This document shows, piece by piece, positions 19,086-29,297 of a stretch of DNA of 29,297 nt. Origin of the DNA: Saksenaea vasiformis B4078 (taxonomy: Eukaryota > Mucoromycota > Mucoromycetes > Mucorales > Saksenaeaceae); assembly GCA_000697055.1 (NCBI GenBank), contig JNDT01001741.1, positions 1-29,297 of the forward strand, in the 5' to 3' direction. Within the stretch, counting starts at the first letter, position 1. Each line of letters opens with the position of its first letter. A model generated the notes under the pieces. It did not search any database. It was given only the letters and a program-made list of their open reading frames with translations, and had not been told where the DNA came from. Both the position numbers and the translations under genes were made by a program.

Positions 19086-19628
19086 CAGTTTTACCCAAAA
19101 TGAATGTCGCAAAGAAAAAAGTCATTAGCGAACTACAAAAATGGAAATCGATGTTTTGTGATACTTACGACATGGTCGAATCGTCGCGAGCTTCTGTTAT
19201 TCGGATTATTGATTTTCAATATTCACAGACAGGACATGTGGGCGTGAGTCTGGAGTATGGTCGGCAAGAGTAGACAGCATAGCCAAGGCGTGAATGTTTC
19301 GACCGGCGTTGATATCTCGTTGCCAAATACGTGAGCATCTGTTTCAGACTAATACACCAGTGTTAACTCGCAATGATCGCCTATAATACTGAAAAGGCCA
19401 AGTCTCATGGACACTTAATTATGGTCAACGTTGAAGAGACATACACAAACTCACGTCCATATGTCCTCTCTGTGAAAGATTGAAAATCAAATAATCCGAA
19501 TAACAGAAGCTCGCGACATTTGGGACACTGTCGTAAGTATCGAAAAAAACGAAGGATGTGAATCATAGTATTGCAACAGGTAAATTGTAAAAAAAGGCTC
19601 TTGACTGATTTCATTTTGGGACAAACTG
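19086..19628. mobile_element. Mariner-like fold-back element (543 bp) carrying a Fanzor 3' fragment
   Basis: Left terminus TA|CAGTTTTACCCAAAATGAA; right terminus, read inward on the other strand, CAGTTTGTCCCAAAATGAA, flanked by CA rather than TA (probably one mutated duplication). Inverted similarity continues far inside: GATACTTACGACA then TCGCGAGCTTCTGTTATTCG at 19160-19207 recurs inverted at 19494-19541, and weaker matching extends to about 19250 and 19440, so each arm is about 165-190 bp. The arms enclose a Fanzor C-terminal fragment (19206-19385, minus). No mariner transposase is present. Fanzor genes are known as passengers of several eukaryotic DNA transposon types, including mariners. 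Confidence 0.8.
19206..19385 (-). pseudogene. Second Fanzor/TnpB-like remnant: end of zinc ribbon and RuvC-III
   Basis: The minus-strand frame reads LRVNTGVLV, stop (TGA), NRCSRIWQRDINAGRNIHAL, then AMLSTLADH and a proline/arginine tail ending at a TAA (19206-19208). R-D-I-N-A-G-R-N is the RuvC-III motif of TnpB/Fanzor proteins with the catalytic Asp, and it directly follows the second half of a zinc ribbon. The in-frame TGA stands exactly where the first Cys of C-x-x-C would be, one base change from a Cys codon. It differs clearly from the other remnant at 5.1-5.8 kb (R-D-N-Q-A-A and CxxxxC), so the two come from different Fanzor lineages. Everything upstream of the zinc ribbon is lost. Confidence 0.75.
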
Positions 19629-19781
19629 CAATTTCCTGTCTGTCAATGGAGGATCACTAAAACCATAACCATTTGTCATTGGCTGAACTGGGATTCAATT
19701 GCCCTCCACGCATATGTTATTCCCGCTCAGCACTTGGCGCTTTTTGTAACTGTACAGTTTTATCTTGGCGTCAAAAAGACA

Positions 19782-22464
19782 ATGGATTCCAATCTCATCA
19801 AGACAGGTACCATAAAAAAAGACAAAAGTATCATGTATTCATATGTCGCTAGTGAACAAGCTTCAGGATGCTTTCGCCACTGTCGGTGTACACAATCCCG
19901 TTGACTTGCCTCAGATTGCTGTTGTCGGTTCGCAATCCAGTGGTAAAAGCTCTGTCTTAGAAAACATCGTCGGACGTGATTTCCTTCCCCGCGGTAGTGG
20001 CATTGTAACGCGCCGACCTCTGGTTAGTGCACTTTGAAGCGAAGCGACGTGCTAAAAAAAGAAAAATCAACGTGCGACAACGTAGATTTTGCAACTGATC
20101 AATCGTCCCGTCACGGCCAAAAAGAACGAAAACGATCCAGATGAATGGGGAGAATTTTTGCATTTGCCAGGGCAAAAGTTCTCGGATTTTGATCAGATCA
20201 GAGAGGAAATCGTAAAAGATACAGACCTCAAAACCGGCAAAAATCTCGGTATAATCATGATAAAAAAAGGTACACATCATACTTAATAGGATATAGGCAT
20301 TTCACCTCAACCTATCAATCTCCGTATATTCTCCCCCAATGTCCTGACCTTGACGTTGATTGATCTTCCCGGTCTGACAAAGGTAAGCATTCTGAGGGAT
20401 CTTTGCTAAGCACACTTATGCGCTATATTTAGGTCCCTATTGGGGATCAACCAAAAGATATCGAAAAACAAATCCGTGAAATGGTTCTGAAAGTGATTTC
20501 CAAACCCAACGCCATTATTCTGGCCGTGACAGCTGCTAATACCGATTTAGCCAATTCAGATGGTCTCAAGTTGGCACGTGAAGTCGACCCAGAAGGTCTA
20601 CGTACCATTGGTGTCCTGACAAAGGTGGATTTGATGGATCAAGGGACTGATGTGATTGACATCTTGGCTGGCAGGGTCATTCCGCTGCGACTGGGTAAAG
20701 AAAAGAGACGGATTGGTAGCTTGATGTGTTGACACCGATCCATAGGTTATGTTCCTGTTGTCAATCGTGGTCAGCGCGATATTGAAACAAAAAAATCGAT
20801 TGCCAAGGCGCTCGAGAATGAAAAGAGATTTTTCGAAAATCATGATGCTTATCGTAGCAAAGCACAGTTTTGTGGTACACCATTCTTAGCAGAAAAGCTG
20901 AACAAGGTAACGTTTATTCAACCAATACTGAAATATACATCGACCTTACGCAAATTAGATTCTGATGCATCACATTCGCAACACGCTACCCGAGATCAAG
21001 GCAAAAATTCAGAGTGCTCAAAGCAAATATCAAGCGGAATTAGCCCAACTTGGAGATCCTCTTGGTCAGAACAATGCGAATATGGTTCTCAGCATAATCA
21101 CAGAGTTCTGTACCGAGTTTCGTACTATCATCGATGGTAACTCGAACGACTTGTCTAGCTTTGAACTTTCGGGAGGTGCACGTATTAGCTTTGTCTTTCA
21201 TGAACTGTACGCGTCTGGCGTAAAGAGTATCGATCCGTTTGATCAGGTCAAAGACTCAGATATTCGTTATATTCTTTACAACTCATCGGTAAGCCGTCTC
21301 TTCGACTATCTTGTTTGCTAATGGTAACAAAGGGTTCGTCTCCTGCTTTATTTGTGGCAACGACAGCTTTTGAGCTCATCATCAAGCAGCAAATCAAAAG
21401 GCTCGAAGAACCAAGCATCAGATGCATCAACATGGTTTATGACGAACTTGCGCGGATTTTGACTCAGTTGCTAAACAAACAGGTTCGGGAACAAGGAAAA
21501 AAAAAGTAATTTTTCTGACATGGTCCATAGTTCTTTAAGCGATTTCCAGCGCTCAAGGAGAAGATTCAGCAAGTTGTCCTGGCCTTTTTCAAGAGAGCCC
21601 TTGTACCGACGACCAAGCTGGTGACCAACGTGATTGCGTATGTGAAACATGGGGAAACGCTTAGACTTACCTCGATGTTGTAAAGGATGGAATCATGTTA
21701 CATCAACACAGCCCATCCAAACTTTCTTAATGGTCACGAGGCAATCGCCATGGTGAATCAACAACTTCAGAGCAAAGCACAAGCAGCAGCCACGGTAAAT
21801 GCTGGTCCTACGACGACGGATAAGCCTCGGTCAGCAAAATCGCAGACACCTCCTCTTGGAAACTTGCAAACCAGCGTATCGTCTTCATCTAGCGTCGATT
21901 TGGATAGCAATGGCTCTTTCTTTGGAAGTTTTTTTAGTCAGAAGAAAGCAAAACGCAATTCCAATGGAATCATGACAGAATCAGGAGGACTCAATGCAGT
22001 AAGGTTGTATAAGAAGGCGTTACATTTACTCATCGATGGACTTAGCCTCCGCCAAGCCTGAAGGCAATGGGTGCAATGTCTGACCGCGAGACGATGGAAA
22101 TCGAGGTGACAAGTAAGTGACAAAAGCGGGGCAAAAGGCTGTTTGTTCACAACCCGTTAGAACTTCTCATTCAGTCGTATTACGATATTGTGAAGCGCAC
22201 GATGATCGATATGGTACCTAAGGCTGTGATGTTTAACCTTGTCAACCATTCAAAGGACGGGCTTCAACGAGAATTGCTGACAGAATTGTACAAGAAAGAC
22301 GTGTTGGATGATCTGATGCAAGAGTCTGAGCATACCCAACAGAGACGAAAGGACTGCAAGAAGATCATTGAGGTAACTGTTCATATTTTCTCTTTTTGCG
22401 TTTTTCTAACAGATCTATTCTCTAGGCGTTGCAAAAAGCAGATGAGATCGTTGCTTCTGTATAG
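19782..22464 (+). CDS. vps1: Vacuolar protein sorting dynamin Vps1
   Basis: Dynamin-related GTPase that self-assembles and severs membranes in endosome/vacuole traffic and peroxisome division. Thirteen exons, each confirmed by unbroken family sequence: 19782-19806, 19853-20022, 20086-20248, 20297-20382, 20433-20694, 20746-20906, 20959-21288, 21333-21482, 21531-21637, 21686-21998, 22046-22112, 22161-22372, 22426-22464; 2085 nt, 694 aa, normal for Vps1. GTPase motifs: G1 GSQSSGKSS at 34-42, G2 Thr in [11 protein letters not shown]3 DLPG near 171, G4 TKVD near 240, G5 NRGQRD. The middle/stalk region follows ([14 protein letters not shown] near 490). A Ser/Thr-rich variable loop lies at about 515-580 in place of a PH domain, and the GTPase effector domain at about 595-694 ([17 protein letters not shown]). 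The start is in a 25-nt first exon giving MDSNLIKT; the in-frame ATG at 19843 lies in intron 1 and is not the start. All motifs are intact. It converges with the SLC35F-type gene, 201 bp between stops. Confidence 0.97.
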
Positions 22465-22665
22465 ATGCTACGTCCTTTTATGTACCATATCCATGTATTA
22501 TTGATATCAACAAAGAAGGCTTCATTGCCCGATATGGCAACACATAGATAAGATTGGGTATCTTCGTGTGCGTAGGCTTGTCCAGCCTGTTGTGGTACAA
22601 CATCCGTAAAGACGGATCTTTAATGCTAACAGAGGCCTGCTATGTCATGAAAGTGGGTAAAGCGA

Positions 22666-24070
22666 CTAATCGTATGTTTCTGAGTGTGTTGTGTAATTGA
22701 TCGACTTCGGAGAGTCGGGTGCTTTCAGGATTGATTGTTCTTCTTCGGCACTCATACTTTCCGTCCGTGTCTCTGGAGAAGGTGTCAGATTGTAGGCACT
22801 GACACCGATTAGAACCAGAACATAAGCCACAGGATACAACGGTGGCATCTAAAACCGTTACTTTTTCTGCCACATCTCTCATTCTGGAGTTACCTTTGCT
22901 TCAAGGAAAAATAGACCAACTAGCAAGGAATAAAAGTTACTGGTTAAGAGGCTCATTCCTAAAAATATGGCGCCAGACAAACGGTAAAGCGTAGGGCCAA
23001 GGGAATACATGCAGAACAAACAGGCAACGTAGACACCAATTAATGTCACTAGATGGAAGGACGTCAGTTTCTTTCTCTTCCTCTTATAACAAAAACCGCT
23101 TACCGACATAAGGTGACCACTGGATAGTAGGTAACGTCTTTGCTTCAAAGATAAGGCTGCATTTTTTTGGGGGGTTATGGTATTAATCAATTATTCACTA
23201 TTGTCGATTCCACTTACACTTGAACACCACAAAAGAGACAACCCCAAAGACTTGTCCGACTAAGGAACTCCGTCGTTGTGCAATGTTTGACGACGTGTTC
23301 TTCCGTCACATTGCTAATGGCATACAGAGTCGCACTTACCAGCTTAAAACAAATGTCAATCGATATAGAAAGGGCAAGGATCGACTTACGCAAATCAGAT
23401 CTCCGATCCAGCTGTGGTTTGCTAAGTAAAGGATAAGTAAAGGACGCGCAGTATCATGTTTACCTGTAGTTTCTCCCTCCATCACTGTATCGGCCCATAT
23501 CAGCAGGGCTAATCCCATGAGGCATACCATGACCGCAATAAAGTGGGTATAGCGATATTTAACACCAAGACAACAGGTGGTGAGTAACATGATGCATGGT
23601 ATGGTCCATGAAGATAGCACCAATGTTGAGAGGACAGATGTGGTTTTGAACGCCAATACAGCCAAAGCATTGGCTAAGCACTATGAATAAGAAACAATTG
23701 CTTATTACATTTTTCCTTCGTTTACCTTGGACATCCGCAAAAGAGTATCCAAAGACTTAAAAAGAACGAAATGAGCATGATCATTTTTAAATTTCGGTTT
23801 ATCTGTCAATTTACAAAACCAAGTGTTTACTCGTTGCCCTTCTAACTGTCGGTCGGCATGGTGACGACGACGACGCCATCCATAAATGACAGCCAAAAGA
23901 AAGTAGGTGCAAAAATTCTGAGTAAATGGGATGCTAACAGCATTATGCCTCCATAATGCCGATGACGCCGTACTTGTACCGGTGATGCAAAGCGAAAGAA
24001 TCTGGCCAAGACCTAATGCCAGGAACCATCGCTGATTCAAAGGCTTGAGGCAAGAGACTTGAGCAGGCAT
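22666..24070 (-). CDS. SLC35F-type solute carrier (drug/metabolite transporter superfamily)
   Basis: Multi-pass membrane protein of the SLC35F1/F2/F6 (DUF914) group, related to nucleotide-sugar transporters; the substrate in fungi is not established. Exons: 24070-23726, 23680-23464, 23421-23390, 23342-23218, 23156-23104, 23048-22894, 22848-22666; 1110 nt, 369 aa, the usual length. Family landmarks in order: FLALGLGQILSLCITGTSTA (TM1), IPFTQNFCTYFLLAVIYGW, TTSVLSTLVLSSWTIPCIML, LGVKYRYTHFIAVMVCLMGL, HSWIGDLICLVSATLYAISN with a following VTEE, then FEAKTLPTIQWSPYV, LIGVYVACLFCMYSLGPTLY, LTSNFYSLLVGLFFLEAK and PPLYPVAYVLVLIGVSAYNL. About ten membrane spans are expected; the last 35 residues are a hydrophilic Ser/Glu-rich tail. 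The segment just before exon 2 (FKSLDTLLRMSKCLANALAV) departs from the DVxAN pattern usual for the family but stays open. The start is the first ATG of the frame. Confidence 0.92.
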
Positions 24071-25120
24071 GCTGACCACCTTCCTCCCGTAATTCTTATT
24101 TTGGAGAAAAAAGAAAGACCGAAATGGCGCAGATCAATCTGTCTCACTCCTCACTGTGTCTGTGACGATTTTTGGGATCAGCCGGTCCGTTTCCGTCTTT
24201 CACCAGTGCCTTTTTCTGCGTTGCATCCACGTTAACGCACTGACTACAATGGAAGCAGCCACTCATATTGTGATACAGAAACAACCGAAGCACGGAATTG
24301 AGTCGACGTTATCAGTTACTTGTTTGTCGTTACACAAAGGTTTAGGTGTCCGAACGATAAGATCAGATTCACAGCATCATCTTTTTGCCAAACATCTGAC
24401 AACCTGTACAGAATTAGCGATCAATTAACTAGAATACGCCGTTCTAAAGCAAACATAGAATATAAACCTTAAGAGCATTGATTAACCATGTACACGCTGG
24501 TGATTCAAAATTTGTGATAAGCAACTTCGCTGATTAGGTCAGATAATCAACATAGAAAGCAAGATAACCATCCTCGAAGACAGATAGCCACGGAAAACAA
24601 GGAATGGATCCTGAATAATGTTTACAGGCCGAGGTCGTTGCTTGTTATTATACCCATCAATATGTTTGCTCTCTACGCAACATCCACAAAAATGATGTAT
24701 CAAAGACAAGCGACAAAACGTTAACACATGGATCGGCCAGAGATCGTATGGTATTTCAGCATGGATACAGCCTGATCGGAATACAAACAATGGGTCATCG
24801 CCACCCTCACAGCAGCTAGAGCACGATAAGCGGTTGCGTTTCGTTGGCACCATTGATCTACTATTGTGGCCCATGGCTTCGTACGATCTCATCGTCGCAT
24901 TAGCCCTGGCTCTTTTTGTATTGGTCTCTTAGGGTTTGTATAGACGCTCAAGGTATTAAAGGACTGTTTCCATGCTTTATCACGATTATTTTATTCCCAA
25001 GTTTAATGGAATAAACACGAAAGAAATAATGTTAATAAACAAGATGAGATACACCCTCCGTTAAGAAAATTTGGATCCAAAACATCTGCTTTTTGGTTTT
25101 TTACGAAATCATAGTTGCCA
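24071..25120. other. Intergenic, no firm gene
   Basis: Contains the upstream region of the SLC35F-type gene and the 3' flank of the next gene. A 117-codon minus frame with an ATG (24539-24892) has a Cys-rich start (CSSCC) but no recognisable family and no partner exon. A plus frame at 24156-24428 starts at GTG and is unconvincing. Confidence 0.4.
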
Positions 25121-26701
25121 TCACATTTGGGCTCCTCGCGATCCTCGTTGTAGAAAGAACTGGCTCACCATAGGATGCACGGCGGCTATAGGACCTACGT
25201 TGATGTCCCCGCCTTCTTTCCGGCGCATGAAATGAGGACCATCTTGAAACCCGACTTTAATATATACAGGACGTTGTTCATTGTTTGCTTGTCGTGATTG
25301 AACAGAGCTGGGCTTATGTCGTTTGTTTTGTTGAGTCATATGTACAGAATAAGCATCATCGTAATCTTCGGGATGGCCAAGTAAAATTGTTTCGTTTTCC
25401 GTTCTGCATAGTAACTGAGGCCCATGCTTCTTGTTAACGATAACGGACAATATCCCACGCTCCGTTAATGCCTGTCTTTTCAACCGCCTCCTCCCGGCCT
25501 TGGTCAATGTGGAAGGTTGCGGTGGGCGTGGTGGATGTTGTGTCGATGCGACGATGGCCGGCGGTGCTTTGCTGATCACAGCCGGTGGAACGACGACCAC
25601 TGGTTCGTGGCTGGTGATAATCGGCGGACGATGTGGGTAATGCACAACCGAAGTTGATGATGCGGTTCGAGCTGTATCTACCGTGCGTGGACGGTTAGGA
25701 TAATACGGGAAGTGTTGCCCTTGGTCTAAATGTAAATTGGATTGATTGGCACTAGACGAATACGTCTGAACGGGAGGTGGCGGAGGAGACCGAACTGCAT
25801 ATTTTTCGGCTGGCCGCTTCTTTTTTCGTTTTGACGAAGTGTGTGCTGCATCGGGTGCTGTAGTATTTATTGTCGTTGGTGGTGGAGAAATAATCTGCGA
25901 GGAATGCGCATTTGCTTTCGCTTCCCTTTCGGACAAGGCTGCTATTCTTCGGGTGATCTTAAACAGTTCTTCTTGTGATCGCTCGTTGATGACGGTGAGT
26001 AAACGTTCATACTTTGCAGCCAGTTGATTCATTGCTTCATTATATGCAGTCTACGTTTGATAATTAAATCGAATGGATAGTTGATAATAAAAACAAGGTC
26101 CTACCTCTATTTTTATTTTGTATTCCATAGCTTCTTCTTCGCTCTCTTTGCTAATAAGTTGTAGAGGAATAGTATCACTTGGAACAGTGGGTTCATCGCT
26201 CTGCACGACGCTCAAATGAATCAATTCTTCTTGCATGATGTCAAGGAATTCTGTTCCTCCAATCATTTCCATCAGGCTGGTATGCTCGTCCCATGGTAAC
26301 AAACCAGGATCTACTTTTCGAGCCGTTTCGGATTGCAATCGCTTAATGTCATCCGCCCAGCAAGATATTAAGCGGTATAAGATACGTTGCTGTTGTTCTT
26401 CGAGTCTCTCTTTTAATGTTTGCAGACCATGGCGCGTTTCGGTGCCTTGCGGTGTGTCAGCAGGAAGAAACATATCCTCACTTGAAAGAAAACCATGTCA
26501 ATGGTTGACATTCGCAACGATCGCTTGGTCACGTTGATATAGTAGCATGTGAATTTACCTTGGATCTTCCTGCATAAGCCAGAAGAGTTCGCATTCTAGC
26601 TTGTCTTGGTTGGAAAAAGACATCAACCAGCTTGCGCTTTTTTTTTACTTCTTTTTGCCACAATGCGAAAATGGTGCCGGCACTGTGCAATTTTGTCGTG
26701 T
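25121..26701 (-). CDS. Unrecognised coiled-coil, proline-rich protein (5' end not located)
   Basis: Three exons join without stops: 26701-26559, 26476-26105 and 26050-25121 (about 481 aa). The first exon may extend to about 26770, because no intron is strictly required there; CTTTTTTCTCTTAG at 26702-26715 is, however, a textbook acceptor. The N-terminal part is basic (WQKEVKKKRKLVDVFFQPRQ), followed by helical and acidic segments likely to form coiled coils (LKERLEEQQQRILYRLISCW; NQLAAKYERLLTVINERSQE), a possible nuclear-localisation stretch (SSKRKKKRP), a long Pro/Ser/Thr region and a C-terminal conserved-looking part (KAGRRRLKRQALTERGILSV; HPEDYDDAYSVHM; EGGDINVGPIAAVHPMVSQF). A nuclear protein is plausible by composition, but I recognise no family. 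No initiator ATG is found in frame upstream. The upstream DNA is a 29-A tract and an R1 copy, so the gene may have been truncated or separated from its 5' exon. Confidence 0.65.
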
Positions 26702-26773
26702 CTAAGAGAAAAAAGTCACGCCCCAAATCAACGGAGTGTCCATAAGGTGAAATGGGTTGTTTGTTGGTTATGG

Positions 26774-26802
<29 letters not shown>
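26774..26802 (+). repeat. Uninterrupted 29-A tract
   Basis: The longest homopolymer in the window. It lies just upstream (minus-strand sense) of the coiled-coil gene and 5' to R1 copy e. It could be the tail of a retroposed insertion or a plain microsatellite; I see no clear target-site duplication. Confidence 0.8.
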
Positions 26803-26804
<2 letters not shown>

Positions 26805-26984
26805 TATGACTTGCATGAACTTGATCCTCCCATGAACACAAGCGGTATAAGCCGTGTTTCATGGCTATTGAATGAAAGGATAGATAGCATCTTTTCGAGC
26901 AGCGGTTGCTTGGTGATGAATCTAGAGGGAAACCTACACGGGCATCGACCACTACAAGCGGTTCGAAGCGATACAAATCTATCG

Positions 26985-27120
26985 CAAATAGCAGATCATC
27001 CTGAGAAACCCGAGCTAATTCGGGGCAGAGGTCATATAGTCTAGCCGTGAGACAGAAAAGATGCGTAGTCCTGTATGTGTATTTCATCAAAAACGCATAC
27101 CGGGAATGTAAAAGAATTAC
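26985..27120 (+). repeat. Dispersed repeat R1, copy e (divergent core)
   Basis: Aligns with the R1 core: GGGGCAGAGGTCATATAGTC against GGGACAGAGGTCATGCAGGC types, then TCCTGTATGTGTAT in place of TGTATGTATAT, and ATACCGGGAATGTAAAAG in place of CTTACCGGGGATGTAAAG. More diverged than copies a, b and d; its TATA-like string is lost. Confidence 0.55.
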
Positions 27121-28415
27121 TGCTCAGCGCGATGTTCATTTAAAGCAAACACAAGACAATCCCACGTTGACGTAGAATATACAAAATAAGTTCTATGTAA
27201 TATATTTTTCCCCATAGCGTTCATTAGAGCCATTTCCTAACGCGCAAAGGACCAGGACCTTGGAATGATCATTTCCGTATACTGCCGAACCACTCCAGGC
27301 AATATTGATTGTCGTGTGCATCGAGACTAAAACAAGGCTGCTGTAGCCTTGGTCTTCTTTCGTATCTATATAGCACAAGGTGAGTTTCTTCCTGAAAGAA
27401 GCGCGCTTTACCGACAACTTATCCTGCGCGATCCTTATTCGTTATGCGCCAGAGGATGTATGGATCACTCGTGCACCTGCATTTATCGACATCAATCCTG
27501 GCTACGGCACGCCCGATTATTGTCGGATATGTAAAATAGTGCAAGTTATATGCTCCACCAATGCTTTGAAACATAGAACGGTGATCATCCTTAACGTCAA
27601 GTTACCTCGGGTGATCGGAAGAAGTACCTTGTCGACTCTCGAGGTAACGTGTATTGCGATTCTCCGGTCGCATTCTTCCTCGAACACTTCGTTTCCGGAC
27701 GATGCGCCTCTTGCCTCAGTCCTATCTGATTTCTCAGTCATCGCCCGCGGTCAATGACACCGCCTTTCCTAGGCAAGCCTTTGACAGGGAGCATAACCCG
27801 CAGCTTGATTACATCAACTAAAGGTCTAAAACAGACGATGCCTCGATTTGTTACCGAGCCCCGTTCCACACCCCTCGCGCTAAACAACGTCAACCTGTTC
27901 CAGATAATTCCGTAAATCCTGGTTGTATACCCGGTCTATGGTTGCTAATGGCCCGACTTGTCTGTTACCTGTTACCATATTCGAAGCGCGTTCGGCCTAT
28001 TGCGGTCTCAGAGGGAGGAGGCCCTTGAGCTAGAGGAAGCGCGCAGAAAAAGATAGAGCAGGCTGCAGCGGAGGATACTCGCAAGGTATGGTACTGGGCG
28101 GAAATCTATGTATCGGTCAGTTGACGTAGGAAGCTAGCTTAAGAAGGAGGCAGCGGAACACGGATATCGGCCCAGTCATCGAATCGTGCAGGAGATGGTT
28201 GTAATAAGTAATAATTTGCTGATTGTCTGAAGACGCAAGAGATGACATTGCTGGTATGTCCACAGTTGAAGCTGGCATAGAAACACCGACAACGTTATGT
28301 TATATTTGTCTGTCAGTGGGAGTTCGGATCAATGCCGCCTGATTGAGATCGTTTGCCTGTTGGTAAATTACCTAGCGGCAACCACGCGCTCTTCTCAAGT
28401 CTATTTTCATCTTTC
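27121..28415. other. Unassigned, repeat-like sequence
   Basis: A plus frame at 27380-27757 (125 codons, containing APAFIDINPGYGTPDYCRIC) and its antisense partner are not recognisable. Near 28015-28090 a short charged coiled-coil-like frame (REEALELEEARRKKIEQA, needing a frameshift) could be a retrotransposon gag remnant. None is strong enough to call. Confidence 0.3.
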
Positions 28416-28922
28416 CTACGATTTGATACTAGTAATCCCTTCGTCTTCTTGTCTATCTTCTGGTTCGTCTTGCTCCTCGGCTTTTTTTGTTTCTGAGGAA
28501 GAGGGAAAATTGCAACCGATGGCAGGTCCGACAGCCTCGCCGAAGGTAAGGTTGTATAGCAGGTCGCCGAGGCCGATATGCTGAAGTGATGCCAAACGTC
28601 GACCAAAAAGATCGAGTGAAGATACCTCTTTATTTCCTACAACCGTAATATATCTTACATAAACAATACCAAATATAATATTCGTGCTGTGATCGATACA
28701 GGTAGTGTGGTACTGCCCTTTCCCGCTATGTTTCTTTGTGTCGCCTTGTCGTCGGCTTCGTTCCTCGCTATTCGCATTGCTGTTAACCTTGTTGTTCTTT
28801 TCTTTTTCTTTTTTTCTGTTCGCCAGATTGTTCTCCTTGTCGTTCGCCTCGCTGTTCGCTTCGTTGTTCATCTTGCTGAGACCGTTCGCCAAACGATTCA
28901 TTCCATCTGACGGCGTCATCAT
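28416..28922 (-). CDS. Hypothetical low-complexity ORF, 168 aa
   Basis: The frame is open from about 29063; the first ATG in it is at 28922. Residues 8-50 are an Asn/Glu/Lys/Ala-rich run (NNEANSEANDKENNLANRKK) encoded by degenerate short repeats. The middle (IIFGIVYVRYITVVGNKEVS, then LDLFGRRLASLQHIGLGDLL) could fold, and the end is acidic (EEQDEPEDRQEDEG). I recognise no domain. Like the HTH ORF at 2.3-2.9 kb, its long open frame may be partly a by-product of repeat composition. Confidence 0.3.
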   Translation of the reverse strand: MMTPSDGMNRLANGLSKMNNEANSEANDKENNLANRKKEKEKNNKVNSNANSEERSRRQGDTKKHSGKGQYHTTCIDHSTNIIFGIVYVRYITVVGNKEVSSLDLFGRRLASLQHIGLGDLLYNLTFGEAVGPAIGCNFPSSSETKKAEEQDEPEDRQEDEGITSIKS

Positions 28923-29297
28923 CCCATCAGCGTGACATGGGATGCATCTGTAACTCGTGCGCTGATCGTTTGCGAGATTTAACCCACCTCCGGAATTACC
29001 CCCACAGAGCCAGAACCGTACACCAACTGAACCCAGATAGACGTTGTCCAGCCCAACAGGCAAATGCCATCAGGACCGTGCCGGGGTTTGCCAACTCTTA
29101 CCTCAAGAGCCAGCGGTTGTGCACGAACTTTAGAAATGAATCTCTGGCGTCATGCAAACCAGTTCGAACCAGGAGCGCACAACCAGAAGAGCATACACTC
29201 AACTAATCATACGTCAAGCTCTAAAGCGCATGTCGGCCAACACACCGAAGTGAAAGCTATCCAGATGATTCAGCGCCTAGAACCGAGTCTGGACCCT
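28923..29297. other. Window edge, no gene recognised
   Basis: A plus frame at 28937-29206 and another with NPPPELPPQSQNRTPTEPR near 28979-29040 might be worn retrotransposon gag sequence, but neither has a diagnostic motif. Confidence 0.25.

Noticed and set aside
5094..19628. A working RNA-guided nuclease system
   Set aside because: Both Fanzor copies lack their N-terminal halves and contain in-frame stops; neither can encode an active protein as read.
19843..20037. ATG at 19843 as the vps1 start
   Set aside because: It lies in intron 1; splicing 19806 to 19853 gives [13 protein letters not shown], matching the family N-terminus.
24539..24892. 117-codon minus ORF with a CSSCC start
   Set aside because: No family, no splice partner, no regulatory context; retained only as a note in the intergenic entry.
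26757..27044. ORF with a poly-lysine start
   Set aside because: Created by the 29-A tract running into R1 sequence.
27380..27757. 125-codon plus ORF with a nearly full antisense ORF
   Set aside because: Neither strand shows a known motif; overlapping long frames on both strands suggest composition, not coding.
1..29297. tRNA or rRNA genes
   Set aside because: I looked for GGTTCGA-type T-loops with flanking stems and for rRNA landmarks by eye and found none that fold; a tRNAscan-SE run would settle it.

Overview
The window looks like nuclear DNA of an early-diverging fungus, most likely Mucoromycota (Mucorales or a relative). The evidence is fungal housekeeping genes split by many short introns (mostly 41-79 nt, GT...AG with CTAAC-like branch sites), a fungal Vps1 dynamin, pyrimidine-rich promoters and a dense mixture of decayed transposons. 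There is no bacterial operon structure, and I found no rRNA, tRNA or CRISPR array.

Layout: 1-6.2 kb is a transposon graveyard. It holds a broken C-terminus of a transposon-type protein, a 54-bp tandem repeat, copies of a dispersed repeat that I call R1, a small helix-turn-helix protein with a disordered Ser/Lys/Glu tail, and a decayed Fanzor (eukaryotic TnpB-like RNA-guided nuclease) gene. 6.5-10.6 kb (minus) is a multi-exon Ras guanine nucleotide exchange factor. 10.7-14.4 kb is largely gene-poor and contains a 122-bp imperfect palindrome. 14.46-15.3 kb (plus) is a Tyr/Pro/Gln/Met-rich prion-like protein. 15.8-19.6 kb is a second transposon zone: a zinc-finger fragment, a second long R1 copy, a decayed transposon-type gene cut by a pogo/Tigger-like element with inverted repeats and TA target sites, and a 543-bp mariner-like fold-back element carrying the 3' end of a second Fanzor.

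19.78-22.46 kb (plus) is an apparently intact vps1 (13 exons, 694 aa). It converges with an SLC35F-type transporter (22.67-24.07 kb, minus, 7 exons, 369 aa). 25.1-26.7 kb (minus) is an unrecognised coiled-coil, proline-rich protein whose 5' end I could not place; upstream of it lie a 29-A tract and another R1 copy. 27.1-29.3 kb is repeat-like, with one low-complexity ORF.

The three clear cellular genes (Ras signalling, vacuolar/endosomal membrane fission, membrane transport) do not form a pathway. The strongest unusual signal is two different Fanzor remnants within 14 kb. One of them sits between mariner-like terminal inverted repeats with TA at the left edge; the other lies between direct repeats of R1. 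All exon structures were derived by hand from splice signals and frame continuity.
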